DNA of 37,805 nt from Microbacterium sp. UFMG61 (GCF_015354505.1 NZ_JACAFP010000017.1:1-37805); one strand, 5' to 3'; shown: positions 7,923 to 16,472, numbered from the stretch's first letter. Made by a program: numbers and translations. The notes: generated from the letters alone by a model not told the origin.

Positions 7923-9017
7923 ATGACCCTCACAGTGGAACGCCGCGAGACGGCATCCGAACTGCCGAAGCCGGATGCCGACGGCCGGCGTCCCTGGCGA
8001 CACCGCCTCTCGCGGTTCGACCAGAACGCCTCGCCGTACTTCTACATCTCCCCCTTCTTCCTGCTGTTCGGGCTGGTCGGACTCTTCCCGCTGCTCTATA
8101 CGGTGTGGGTGGCCGTGCACGAGTGGGACCTGCTCAAGGGGCAGGGCGAGTTCGTCGGAACAGGCAACTTCGTCGAGATCCTCGGCGATCCGATGTTCTG
8201 GAACTCGATCTTCAACACGCTGAGCATCTTCCTGCTCTCCGCCATCCCGCAGCTCGCGGTGGCCCTGGTGATCGCCTACCTGCTCGACCGCGGCCTCCGT
8301 GCCCCGACGTTCTGGCGCATGAGCATCCTCATCCCGTTCGTCGTGACCCCGGTCGCCGTCGCCATCATCTTCTCGAGCATCTTCAACGAGGCAGACGGCC
8401 TCGCCAACAACCTGCTCAACCTGATCGGCATCGCCGACCAGGAGTGGAAGCACGACACGGCCCTGTCGCACCTCGCGATCGCCGTCATGGTGAACTTCCG
8501 CTGGACCGGCTACAACGCCCTGATCCTGCTCGCCGCGATGCAGGCGGTGCCGCGCGACCTCTACGAGTCGGCCGCCCTCGACGGTGCAGGAGCCGCCCGC
8601 CGCTTCTTCTCGATCACGATCCCCACCATCCGCCCGACGCTGATCTTCGTGATCATCACGGCCACGATCGGCGGGCTGCAGATCTTCGCCGAGCCGCGAC
8701 TGTTCGACGTCTCGACGGCCGGCGGCATCGGCGGCAGCGATCGACAGTTCCAGACGACCGTGCTGTTCCTGTGGGAGCTCGCCTTCTTCCGGCGAGACCT
8801 CGGGGAGGCATCCGCCGTGGCGATCCTGCTGTTCCTGCTCATCGTCGGCATCGGAGTCATCAACTTCCTCATCTCCCGCCGCATCTCGACCGGGGACTCA
8901 CCGAAGAGCCGCGCCGCGCGCCGGCGCGCACGCACCGCCGCCGCGGCTGCCGCCACCGCCGCGGCTGCTGCCCCCACCACGACGATCGCCACCACGACCG
9001 AGGAGAACGCGCGATGA
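7923..9017 (+). CDS. cebF: ABC sugar permease CebF (MalF-type)
   Basis: A 364-residue inner-membrane permease with about six helices, starting MTLTVERRETASELPK. The ABC-contact EAA loop lies near residues 215-235 (YESAALDGAGAARRFFSITIP). The cytoplasmic C-terminus is an unusual low-complexity tail rich in Ala, Arg and Thr (about the last 40 residues), probably disordered. The ATG follows GAAGGA; the gene overlaps cebG by ATGA. It pairs with CebG to form the sugar channel. Confidence 0.9.
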   Translation: MTLTVERRETASELPKPDADGRRPWRHRLSRFDQNASPYFYISPFFLLFGLVGLFPLLYTVWVAVHEWDLLKGQGEFVGTGNFVEILGDPMFWNSIFNTLSIFLLSAIPQLAVALVIAYLLDRGLRAPTFWRMSILIPFVVTPVAVAIIFSSIFNEADGLANNLLNLIGIADQEWKHDTALSHLAIAVMVNFRWTGYNALILLAAMQAVPRDLYESAALDGAGAARRFFSITIPTIRPTLIFVIITATIGGLQIFAEPRLFDVSTAGGIGGSDRQFQTTVLFLWELAFFRRDLGEASAVAILLFLLIVGIGVINFLISRRISTGDSPKSRAARRRARTAAAAAATAAAAAPTTTIATTTEENAR

Positions 9018-9904
9018 CCGCCACCCAGGCGCTGAGCGTCCCCGAGAAGATCCGCAGGCGCCGAGGCGCCGTCGGCGGCAACGCCGGCATCGGCAGCCGC
9101 CCCGGCTTCCTCACCTACGGTCTGCTCGCCGCGTTCATCATCGGCAGCGTCTACCCGCTGTGGTGGTCGGTCGTCGTGGCGAGCGGCACGAACGCCACCC
9201 GAGGCGAGACCCTGCCGCTGATCCCCGGCGGCAACTTCTTCGCCAACGCCGCGAAGGTGTTCGACGCGATCCCGTTCTGGCTCGCGCTCGGCAACTCGTT
9301 CCTCATCTCGGGGATCATCACGATCTCTGTCGTGACGTTCTCGACCCTCGCGGGTTATGCGTTCGCCAAGCTCCGCTTCAAGGGACGCGACGGACTGATG
9401 ATCTTCGTGATCGCGACCATGGCGATCCCGACGCAGCTCGGCATCATCCCGCTGTTCATGCTGATGCGCGAGCTCGGCTGGACCGGCTCGATCGGCGCAG
9501 TCATCGTGCCGACCCTGGTCACGGCCTTCGGCGTCTTCTTCATGCGGCAGTACCTGGTCGACGTGATCCCTGATGAGCTGATCGAGGCCGCCCGCATGGA
9601 CGGGGCCAACCAGTTCCGCACGTTCCTGACCGTGGGCATCCCCGCAGCCCGGCCCGCGATGGCGATCCTGGGACTCTTCACCTTCATGACCGCCTGGACC
9701 GACTACCTCTGGCCGCTGATCGTGCTCTCTCCGCAGAACCCGACCCTGCAGACGGCGCTGAGCCAGCTGCAGTCGGGCTACTACATCGACTACTCGATCG
9801 TGCTCGCCGGCGCGGTGCTCGCGACCCTTCCGCTGCTCGTCCTCTTCGTGGTGGCGGGCCGGCAGCTGGTCAGTGGCATCATGGCGGGCGCGGTGAAAGG
9901 ATGA
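9014..9904 (+). CDS. cebG: ABC sugar permease CebG (MalG-type)
   Basis: A 296-residue permease with about six membrane helices. The EAA loop is clear (EAARMDGANQFRTFLTVGIP), and the C-terminus ends in VSGIMAGAVKG, typical of MalG-like subunits. It overlaps cebF upstream and bglC downstream by ATGA, so three reading frames are translationally coupled. The N-terminal 30 residues are basic and Gly-rich, as often seen in actinobacterial members. Confidence 0.92.
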   Translation: MTATQALSVPEKIRRRRGAVGGNAGIGSRPGFLTYGLLAAFIIGSVYPLWWSVVVASGTNATRGETLPLIPGGNFFANAAKVFDAIPFWLALGNSFLISGIITISVVTFSTLAGYAFAKLRFKGRDGLMIFVIATMAIPTQLGIIPLFMLMRELGWTGSIGAVIVPTLVTAFGVFFMRQYLVDVIPDELIEAARMDGANQFRTFLTVGIPAARPAMAILGLFTFMTAWTDYLWPLIVLSPQNPTLQTALSQLQSGYYIDYSIVLAGAVLATLPLLVLFVVAGRQLVSGIMAGAVKG

Positions 9905-11340
9905 CCCGTATGACCCGCGCCTTCCCCGAGAACTTCCTCTTCGGAGCCGCGACAGCGGCCTACCAGATCGAGGGTGCGGCCTTCGAGGACGGGCGCACCG
10001 CGTCGATCTGGGATGCGTTCTGCCGCGAGCCGGGAGCGGTCATCGGAGGCGACAACGGCGACGTGGCGTGCGACCACTACCACCGCTACCCGCAGGACGT
10101 CGCACTGATGAAAGAGCTCGGTCTGCAGACGTACCGCTTCTCGACCTCGTGGTCTCGGGTGCGGCCCGACGGCGGTGCCGTCAACGCGAAGGGCATCGAC
10201 TTCTACGAGCGCCTGGTCGACGAGCTTCTCGCGAACGACATCCTGCCGTGGCTCACTCTCTATCACTGGGACATGCCGCAGGCGCTGCAGGAGACGGGCG
10301 GCTGGACGAACCGCGACACCGTCGGCCGCTTTCTCGAGTACGCGGGCACGATGCACGACGCCCTGGGTGATCGGGTCAACGTGTGGACGACGCTGAACGA
10401 GCCCTGGTGCTCATCGTTCCTCGGGTACACGGGGGGTGAGCACGCACCGGGGCACACGAGTGTCGCCGAGGGCCTGCTGTCGGCCCACCACCTGCTGCTC
10501 GCCCACGGTGAGACGGTGCGTGAGCTGCGCCGACGCGACGCGAGCCTGAACCTCGGCATCACGCTGAACCACACGGTCGCCGATCCCGCTGACCCGATGA
10601 ACCCCGCCGACGTCGACGCCGCTCGTCGCGTCGACGGGCAGTTCAACCGCTGGTTCCTCGACCCGATCTACCGCGCGGAGTACCCGGCCGACATCGTCGA
10701 GGACATCAGGGCGGTGGATGCCGAGGCGGTCGCCCGCTTCGACGCCGCGGTGCACGACGGCGACCTCGCGACCATCGCGCAGCACATCGACACGCAGGGC
10801 GTGAACTACTACCACGGCGATCTGGTCTCGGGGACGGCGCCCGAGATCGCGCCCGTCAGCGGCGGCCCCACGACCGGGCGCCCCGGTCGCAGCCCGTATC
10901 CGTCGTTCGAGGGAATCCACGCGGTCGAACGCGGACTTGCGCGCACGGCCCAGAACTGGGAGGTGCAGCCCGAGGGTCTCACCCGACTGCTGCAGCGCGT
11001 GTGGACGGAGTACGCCGAGCCTGCCGGCACCGTTCTCTACATGACCGAGAACGGAGCCGCGTACGATGACGCCCCCATCGAGCAGAACGGCGAGGTGCGC
11101 GTGCACGACGACGCACGCACCGAGTTCCTGCGGCTGCACCTGGGCGCGGTACTCGACGCGGCGGATGCCGGTGTCGACGTGCGCGGCTACTTCTACTGGT
11201 CGCTGTTCGACAACTTCGAGTGGGCGTGGGGCTACGACAAGCGCTTCGGCATCGTGCGGGTCGACTACGACACCCAGGAGCGGTCTCTCAAGGACTCCGG
11301 CCGGGAGTACGCTCGCATCATCGCCGCTCGTTCTCTCTGA
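9901..11340 (+). CDS. bglC: Beta-glucosidase, GH1 (BglC type)
   Basis: A 479-residue cytoplasmic GH1 enzyme, normal length, no signal peptide. The acid/base is in TLNEP (Glu167) and the nucleophile in TENG (Glu383); the N-terminal FLFGAATAAYQIEG is the GH1 signature. It should split imported cellobiose or cello-oligosaccharides to glucose. The first ATG overlaps the cebG stop (ATGA) and follows AAAGG; a second ATG three codons later is possible. It is transcribed with the transporter and followed by cebR. Confidence 0.96.
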   Translation: MTRMTRAFPENFLFGAATAAYQIEGAAFEDGRTASIWDAFCREPGAVIGGDNGDVACDHYHRYPQDVALMKELGLQTYRFSTSWSRVRPDGGAVNAKGIDFYERLVDELLANDILPWLTLYHWDMPQALQETGGWTNRDTVGRFLEYAGTMHDALGDRVNVWTTLNEPWCSSFLGYTGGEHAPGHTSVAEGLLSAHHLLLAHGETVRELRRRDASLNLGITLNHTVADPADPMNPADVDAARRVDGQFNRWFLDPIYRAEYPADIVEDIRAVDAEAVARFDAAVHDGDLATIAQHIDTQGVNYYHGDLVSGTAPEIAPVSGGPTTGRPGRSPYPSFEGIHAVERGLARTAQNWEVQPEGLTRLLQRVWTEYAEPAGTVLYMTENGAAYDDAPIEQNGEVRVHDDARTEFLRLHLGAVLDAADAGVDVRGYFYWSLFDNFEWAWGYDKRFGIVRVDYDTQERSLKDSGREYARIIAARSL

Positions 11341-11393
11341 GCGCGGGCGGCGAGGTCCGGAGCGTCCGGCTCGCAGTCGGCGGAGGGAGAGCT

Positions 11394-12389
11394 GTGTCGT
11401 CACGAGCGACCATCGAAGAGGTGGCGTCGGCTGCCGGAGTCTCGCGATCGACCGTGTCGCGCGTGGTGAACGGCTCGACGGCCGTGAGTCCCGAGGCGCT
11501 CGACGCCGTGCACCGGGCGATCGAGGAACTCAGCTATGTGCCGAATCGCGCGGCGCGATCCCTCGCGTCGCGGCAGACGCATGCGATCGCGCTGATCGTT
11601 CCCGAAGACACCACGCGCTTCTTCGGCGACCCTTTCTTCGCCGAGATCGTCGCGGGCATCACCGGGGCGCTGCGCCGCACGGACTACCTGCTGAATCTGC
11701 TCATCGCGAGTGACGACCCCGGCGACAAGATGACGAGCTTCGTGCGCAACGGCGGTGTCGATGGCGCGCTCATCGTGTCGCATCACACGAGCGACGCGTT
11801 CATCGAGCGCGTGGCCGATGCGGTGCCGGTGGTCTGGGGAGGCCGCCCGACCCGTGTCCGCGACGGCGACTACGTGGTCGACGTCGACAACGTCGCGGGC
11901 GCGCGCACGGCGACGACCCACCTGATCGAGCGAGGGCGTCGGCGCATCGCGACGATCGGCGGCCCTGTGACCATGGTCTCGTCGATCGACCGCGTGCAGG
12001 GATTCCGCAGCGCGCTGGCGGATGCCGGCCTCACGCCGTTCGCCGAGGAGGCGGGCGACTACAGCGAGGCGAGTGGCGCGGATGCCGCGCGGCGCATCCT
12101 CGCCGCCGGGCGCCCCGACGCCATCTTCGTGGCGAGCGACCTCATGGCCCGCGGTGCTCTCACCGCGCTCCGCGCTGCCGGTCTGCGCGTTCCCGACGAC
12201 GTCGCGATCGTCGGATTCGACGACTCGTCCGTCGCCCAGAGCACCGACCCGCAGCTGACCACGGTTCGGCAGCCCATGTATGCCCAGGGGGAGGCGATGG
12301 CCGGAGTCCTGCTCTCGCGCCTCGCCGGTCGCGACCCCGAGCACCTGACGATCCTGCCCACGGAGCTCGTGGTGCGACAATCGGCGTAG
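11394..12389 (+). CDS. cebR: LacI-family repressor CebR
   Basis: A 331-residue LacI/GalR regulator. The N-terminal helix-turn-helix (ATIEEVASAAGVSRSTVSRV, residues 5-24) with the hinge helix YVPNRAARSLAS is followed by a periplasmic-binding-protein-like effector domain. The GTG start is set by GGAGGGAG a few bases upstream; it lies 53 bases after bglC and is probably co-transcribed. The two TGGGAGCGCTCCCA boxes before cebE are the known target of CebR, so it very likely represses its own operon and is released by cellobiose. Confidence 0.9.
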   Translation: MSSRATIEEVASAAGVSRSTVSRVVNGSTAVSPEALDAVHRAIEELSYVPNRAARSLASRQTHAIALIVPEDTTRFFGDPFFAEIVAGITGALRRTDYLLNLLIASDDPGDKMTSFVRNGGVDGALIVSHHTSDAFIERVADAVPVVWGGRPTRVRDGDYVVDVDNVAGARTATTHLIERGRRRIATIGGPVTMVSSIDRVQGFRSALADAGLTPFAEEAGDYSEASGADAARRILAAGRPDAIFVASDLMARGALTALRAAGLRVPDDVAIVGFDDSSVAQSTDPQLTTVRQPMYAQGEAMAGVLLSRLAGRDPEHLTILPTELVVRQSA

Positions 12390-12449
12390 GCTTTAGTCGA
12401 GCGCGGGTGCGGACCCCACGCCCCTCAAAGAGGCCCGCACCGCGTCGAT

Positions 12450-12472
12450 GCCCGGTCACCCGAAGACCGGGC
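12450..12472. terminator. Hairpin after cebR
   Basis: GCCCGGTC and GACCGGGC form a perfect eight-base stem with a seven-base loop, 60 bases past the cebR stop. No U-tract follows. It probably ends the ceb operon. Confidence 0.5.
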
Positions 12473-12533
12473 TGAATGTCGCCAGGCGTTCTCAGCCCCC
12501 GCTTAGCCTGAACGGTCATTCAACGACTAATAT

Positions 12534-12567
12534 ATAGGTTTGGCTTCGATTTTCGAAGTCGTCCTAT
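12534..12567. promoter_or_regulatory. Candidate operator upstream of the TetR gene
   Basis: CTTCGATTTTCGAAG (12544-12558) is a perfect inverted repeat around TTT, framed by outer ATAGG and CCTAT. It lies in a short AT-rich island (TAATATATAGG) unlike its surroundings and immediately before the TetR start, as expected for autoregulation. Confidence 0.6.
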
Positions 12568-12586
12568 TTCTGGGGAAGAGGACGCA

Positions 12587-13252
12587 GTGGCTCGATCTGA
12601 TGATCGCAACCGGCAGGTGCGTGAGCGTGCTCGCGAGACCATCCTGCTCTCGGCGACGGAACTGTTCGGCGAGAAGGGGGTCTCCGGCGCCAGCATCGCC
12701 GAGATCACGCGTCGTGCGGGCGTCGCCCAGGGCCTCGCGAACTACCACTTCGGCGCCAAAGACCAATTGGTCGGCGCCGTGATCGACCGGTGGTTCGAGA
12801 TGCTGTTCGACATCCCGACACGATCGGGCTCGCCCGATGAGGTGCTCGCGGGCATCATCGACGGAGTGCTCATGGCCACCGGATTCGCACTGCCCCTTCA
12901 GCGGGCGGTGCTCGCGATGCAGCAGCAGCCCGACACGCACCGGCTCTTCGCGGAGTCCGAGCAGCGCTTCGCCGAGCAGGCGGCGGCGTCCGAAGAGATC
13001 GTGCGCGGTGTCTTCCGCGAGCGCGGCGCCGAGGACCCCGCGCTCGAAGAGGTCATGCTCCGTACCAACCTCGAGGGCATCGTGATCAAGTACGCCGTCT
13101 ACGGCGACTCGTTCCCGCTCGAAGACGCGCGCCGGTGGATGTACCGCCTCTACGACCTGCGAGAGCCCGATGAGCCACTGGCGCTCGAACTCGCTCCCCG
13201 CGACGCCGACCTGCGGCTGCGCGCGATCCGCGCGGTGCGTCCCACGCACTGA
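12587..13252 (+). CDS. TetR/AcrR family transcriptional regulator
   Basis: 221 residues. The N-terminal DNA-binding domain is clear: RETILLSATELFGEKGV, then SIAEITRRAGVAQGLANYHFGAKDQLV (about residues 16-62). The rest is a helical ligand domain of unknown specificity. The GTG start follows AAGAGGA. It is a lone gene after the ceb operon; the carboxylase remnant downstream suggests it once controlled an acyl-CoA carboxylase cluster, a frequent TetR neighbourhood in actinobacteria, but that is inference. Confidence 0.92.
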   Translation: MARSDDRNRQVRERARETILLSATELFGEKGVSGASIAEITRRAGVAQGLANYHFGAKDQLVGAVIDRWFEMLFDIPTRSGSPDEVLAGIIDGVLMATGFALPLQRAVLAMQQQPDTHRLFAESEQRFAEQAAASEEIVRGVFRERGAEDPALEEVMLRTNLEGIVIKYAVYGDSFPLEDARRWMYRLYDLREPDEPLALELAPRDADLRLRAIRAVRPTH

Positions 13253-13268
13253 CCCCGTTCGACTCGGG

Positions 13269-13379
13269 TCACACCAGCTGCATCCGGGCGAAGGCTCCCA
13301 GCACGACGCGCTCCGACTGCACGAGGTAGCGGTCGAGCTCTGCGGCACCCTCCTGTGCGCCTCGTGCGAGGAAGGTGAC
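13269..13379 (-). pseudogene. Possible 3' remnant of an unidentified minus-strand gene
   Basis: Reading the minus strand, 36 codons ending in TGA (13269-13271) give a protein-like tail, VTFLARGAQEGAAELDRYL followed by VQSERVVLGAFARMQLV, with mostly G/C third bases. It stops resembling protein at about 13380, where the carboxylase remnant begins on the other strand. I do not recognise the family. It may be chance coding potential. Confidence 0.3.
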
Positions 13380-13388
13380 GCGGCGCTC

Positions 13389-13907
13389 GTGCGGGCGCGT
13401 CGGGCACTGCGCGAGCTCGCGGTCGAGGGTCCGGCGACCGTCATCCCGTTCGATCGGCTCGCGCTCGACGACGAGGCCTTCGCCCCCCAGACCTTCGCGG
13501 TGCACACGCAGTGGATAGAGAGCACTCTGCTGCCGCGCCTCGAGCCGCGGCTGCGACCGGCTCCCGTATCGGATGCCGCACTCCAGCGCGTCCCCGTCGA
13601 GATCGACGGCCGCAGGGTCGTGCTCGGACTGCCGGTCGCCCTGCTCGCGGGGCTCGGCGGCCTGGCAGATGCCGGAACAGCGGCGCCCGCATCCGATCCG
13701 GCCGAGCTGCGTTCCCCCGCGCCCGGGACGCTCGTGCGCTGGGTCGCAGACGACGGAGCGAGCGTCGCCGAGGGCGATCCGGTCGCGGTGCTCGACGCGA
13801 TGAAGATGGAGACCACGGTCACCGCTCATCGTGACGGCACCCTGTCGCACCGCGCGGAGATCTCTGCGATGATCGCGCCCGACGCGGGGCTCGCCGTCAT
13901 CTCCTGA
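13389..13907 (+). pseudogene. C-terminal remnant of acyl-CoA carboxylase alpha chain (biotin carboxylase/BCCP)
   Basis: About 172 residues match only the last quarter of a roughly 650-residue biotin-dependent carboxylase alpha chain. VRARRALRELAVEGPATVIPF is the end of the biotin carboxylase domain; the middle has FAVHTQWIE; the C-terminus is a complete biotinyl domain with the biotinylation motif AMKME (lysine in the middle). The ATP-grasp domain is missing and no carboxyltransferase gene is nearby. Homology starts abruptly near 13380. An in-frame GTG at 13389 with GAGGAAGG upstream might still allow translation of a small biotin-carrier protein, so loss of all function is not certain. Confidence 0.75.
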
Positions 13908-13924
13908 GGCCGATCGGCCTCTGC

Positions 13925-13975
13925 ACACAGAGAGATCCCGGATGCCGCGTCTGCAGCATCCGGTATCTTCTGTGT
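13925..13975. terminator. Bidirectional terminator between the carboxylase remnant and the permease
   Basis: Arms 13925-13945 and 13956-13975 pair (ACACAGA..GATCCCGGATGC with GCATCCGGTATC..TCTGTGT) around a ten-base loop. The convergent genes end at 13907 and 13989. Confidence 0.75.
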
Positions 13976-13988
13976 CAGAGTCTGCGGG

Positions 13989-15344
13989 TCAGGCGGGATC
14001 GCCGCCCAGCGGACCCACGCCCTCGAGCGGCTTGGGGTCGTCGGCGCCGGTCTTGCGAGCGCGGGCGATGGCGTTGCCCAGGTGGTAGATCAGGAGAGCT
14101 GCGACTGTGCCGAGTACGATGCCGCCGAAGGCGAAGTCGCCCAGCTGCATCGCGAAGCCGGCGATGCCGATCACGAGCGAGACGGCTGCCGTGTACTGGT
14201 TCACCGGGCGCGAGAAGTCGACCTTGCTGTCGACCCAGATCTTGATGCCGATGATGCCGATCAGGCCGTACAGCGCGGTGGTCGCGCCGCCCAGCACGCC
14301 GGCCGGGATCGAGTTGAAGACCTCGCCGACCTTGGGTGAGAACGCCAGCAGGATCGCGAAGAGTCCGGCCACCCAGTACACCGCGGTCGAGTACACGCGG
14401 GTCGCGGCCATGACGCCGATGTTCTCGCCGTACGTGGTGGTGCCCGAGCCGCCGAAGCCACCGGCGATCGTCGTGGCGACGCCGTCGGCGATGAGTGCGC
14501 GACCCGTGTGCTTGTTGATCGCCGGGTCTTCGGTCATGGTCGCGACGCCGCGCACGTGGCCGACGTTCTCGGCGACGAGCACCAGCACGACGGGCAGGAA
14601 CATCGCGATGGTCGACCAGGTGCCGGGCTCGACGAAGTCGGGGAGCTGGAACTCGGGGAGGCCGACCCACGGAGCGTCGGCGATGAGCTCTGCCGGCGTC
14701 TTGCCTCCGCGCAGCGCGTTGGGCACGTCGAACGACCCGGTGAAGGCGGCGTAGATGAAGCCGACAGCGACGCCGAGGAAGATCGAGATGCGTCCGAGGA
14801 ACCCGCGGAACAGCACCGCGAACAGGATGATCGCGACGAGCGTGATGGTCGCCGTCACGGGGTCGAGCTGGAAGTTGTTCCACGCCGTCGGGGCGAGGTT
14901 GAAGCCGATCAGGGCGACGATCGCGCCGGCGACCACCGGGGGCATGAGGGCGTCGACCCAGCGGAGACCGGCGAACTGCACGACCAGGCCGACCACGGTG
15001 AGCAGGATGCCGACCGCGACGACGCCGGCCAGCGCCGAACCGGTGCCGCCCGCTGCGACGGCCGCCGTGATCGGCGCGATGAACGCGAACGACGAGCCGA
15101 GATAGCTGGGCAGCTGGTTCTTGGTGATCAGCAGGAAGATCAGGGTGCCGAGACCACTGAACAGCAGGGTCGTCGACACGGGGAAGCCGGTGAGCGTCGG
15201 CACGAGGAACGTCGCGCCGAACATCGCGACGACGTGCTGGGCGCCGATCGCGATCGTGGCCGGCCAGTTCAGGCGCTCTTCGGGCTTCACGACGGCGCCG
15301 GGCTCGACCGTGCGTCCGTTTCCGTGGGTCTTCCACAGGGGCAT
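13989..15344 (-). CDS. Uracil/xanthine permease, NCS2 (UraA/PbuX) family
   Basis: A 451-residue nucleobase:cation symporter with about 12-14 membrane helices. The NCS2 signature is visible (GGFGGSGTTTYGENIGVMAATRV, split as the substrate-site Glu and the following QH-type motif GAQHVVAMFGAT near residue 35). The first hydrophobic segments begin around WPATIAIGAQH. The ATG follows GAGGAG. Family members carry uracil, xanthine or other purines; the sequence alone does not decide. Its place among purine genes (purC upstream on the same strand) mildly favours a purine, but the UraA-like GGSGTTTYGEN fits uracil equally. Confidence 0.92.
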   Translation of the reverse strand: MPLWKTHGNGRTVEPGAVVKPEERLNWPATIAIGAQHVVAMFGATFLVPTLTGFPVSTTLLFSGLGTLIFLLITKNQLPSYLGSSFAFIAPITAAVAAGGTGSALAGVVAVGILLTVVGLVVQFAGLRWVDALMPPVVAGAIVALIGFNLAPTAWNNFQLDPVTATITLVAIILFAVLFRGFLGRISIFLGVAVGFIYAAFTGSFDVPNALRGGKTPAELIADAPWVGLPEFQLPDFVEPGTWSTIAMFLPVVLVLVAENVGHVRGVATMTEDPAINKHTGRALIADGVATTIAGGFGGSGTTTYGENIGVMAATRVYSTAVYWVAGLFAILLAFSPKVGEVFNSIPAGVLGGATTALYGLIGIIGIKIWVDSKVDFSRPVNQYTAAVSLVIGIAGFAMQLGDFAFGGIVLGTVAALLIYHLGNAIARARKTGADDPKPLEGVGPLGGDPA

Positions 15345-15437
15345 GCGGGCTCCTCAGGATCGGGGGGAGTGGGAGTGCTCCCGCAACACTACCGATTCCT
15401 GAGTATTGCCTGGGTGCGGTCGAGCCGTGAACTGTCG

Positions 15438-15520
15438 CCCGCTACGAAGGAGATCTCTCGCTCCGAAGGACCGCATCCGCAGATCAGTCCTTCGCTGGAA
15501 GAGATCTCCTTCGCAGCGGG
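15438..15520. repeat. Intergenic palindrome with 34-base arms (GAAGGAGATCTC)
   Basis: Arms 15438-15471 and 15487-15520 form an inverted repeat with roughly five mismatches around a 15-base loop. It lies between the end of purC and the start of the permease gene and probably terminates purC transcription. Confidence 0.8.
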
Positions 15521-15551
15521 TGAGGGCAGCGGGTGAGGGCAGCGGGTGAGG
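15513..15551 (+). repeat. Tandem repeat, GCAGCGGGTGAGG x3
   Basis: Three perfect 13-base copies in a row, the first overlapping the right arm of the palindrome at 15438-15520. It lies just after the purC stop. Confidence 0.9.
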
Positions 15552-15581
15552 GATGCGGGCGGGATTCGGGAGTGCAGTGGA

Positions 15582-16460
15582 TCAGGCCCCGAGGCGCTCG
15601 ATCAGCTCGCGGTAGCGCGCGGCCGTGCGCTCGACGATGTCCTCCGGAAGCACGGGCGGCTCGCCCTGCTTGTCCCAGTTCGCGGCCAGCCAATCGCGCA
15701 CGATCTGCTTGTCGAAGCTCGCCATGCGCTCGCTCGGCGTCGTGCCGGTGCGCCAGGCCTCGGCATCCCAGTACCGCGACGAGTCGCTCGTAAGCACTTC
15801 GTCGGCGAGACGCAGGGTGCCGTCGGCATCCGTTCCGAATTCGAACTTGGTGTCGGCGAGGATCAGGCCCTTCTCCTCGGCGATCGCGGCAGCGCGCGTG
15901 TACAGCGCGAGCGAGACATCGCGCAGCTCGGCCGCGCGCTCCGCGCCCACCAGCTCGACCGTCTTCTCGAAGGTGATGTTCTCGTCGTGCTCGCCCATGG
16001 GCGCCTTGTAGGCGGGGGTGAACAGCGGCTCGGGCAGACGGTCGCCGTTCTGCAGCCCGGCGGGCAACGGGATGCCGCACACGGTGCCGCTCTCGGTGTA
16101 CTCGGCCCAGCCGGAACCGGTGATGTATCCGCGCACGACGCACTCGATCGGCAGCATCTCGAGGGACTGCGCGAGCATGGCGCGGTCGGCGGCGCTGGCG
16201 GGGATCTCGCCGTCTGCGAGGTGGTTCGGAACATCGCTCAGCTCGCTGAACCACCAGCGGCTGAGACGGGTGAGCAGGGCTCCCTTCTGCGGGATGCCGG
16301 GGGACAGCACGAAGTCGAACGCGCTCACGCGGTCGGAGGCGACCACGAGGATGCGGGTGTCGGCGGCGTCTTCCGAGGCGTACAGGTCGCGGACCTTGCC
16401 CGAGTAGATGTGGCGCCAGCCGGGAATGGTCTGCGCGGTGCTGTCCGAAGGTGTGCTCAC
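15582..16460 (-). CDS. purC: SAICAR synthetase
   Basis: 292 residues; joins CAIR and aspartate with ATP to form SAICAR in de novo purine synthesis. The N-terminal YSGKVRDLY is the ATP-binding signature, followed by ILVVASDRVSAFDF and the SAICAR synthetase patterns IECVVRGYITGSGW and LILADTKFEFG. Length is that of the longer bacterial/fungal-type PurC. The GTG start has no Shine-Dalgarno but a -10 GATAAT six bases upstream, so leaderless translation is likely. Confidence 0.96.
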   Translation of the reverse strand: MSTPSDSTAQTIPGWRHIYSGKVRDLYASEDAADTRILVVASDRVSAFDFVLSPGIPQKGALLTRLSRWWFSELSDVPNHLADGEIPASAADRAMLAQSLEMLPIECVVRGYITGSGWAEYTESGTVCGIPLPAGLQNGDRLPEPLFTPAYKAPMGEHDENITFEKTVELVGAERAAELRDVSLALYTRAAAIAEEKGLILADTKFEFGTDADGTLRLADEVLTSDSSRYWDAEAWRTGTTPSERMASFDKQIVRDWLAANWDKQGEPPVLPEDIVERTAARYRELIERLGA

Positions 16461-16466
16461 CCGCCC

Positions 16467-16472
16467 ATTATC
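16467..16472 (-). promoter_or_regulatory. -10 element for purC (leaderless)
   Basis: Minus-strand GATAAT followed by six bases and the GTG start. Confidence 0.6.

Noticed and set aside
13255..13276. tRNA-like T-arm (CCCCGTTCGACTCGGGT) followed by ACACCA
   Set aside because: The stem has a mismatch, only four bases separate it from the CCA, and no anticodon or D arm lies upstream, since the TetR gene occupies that space.
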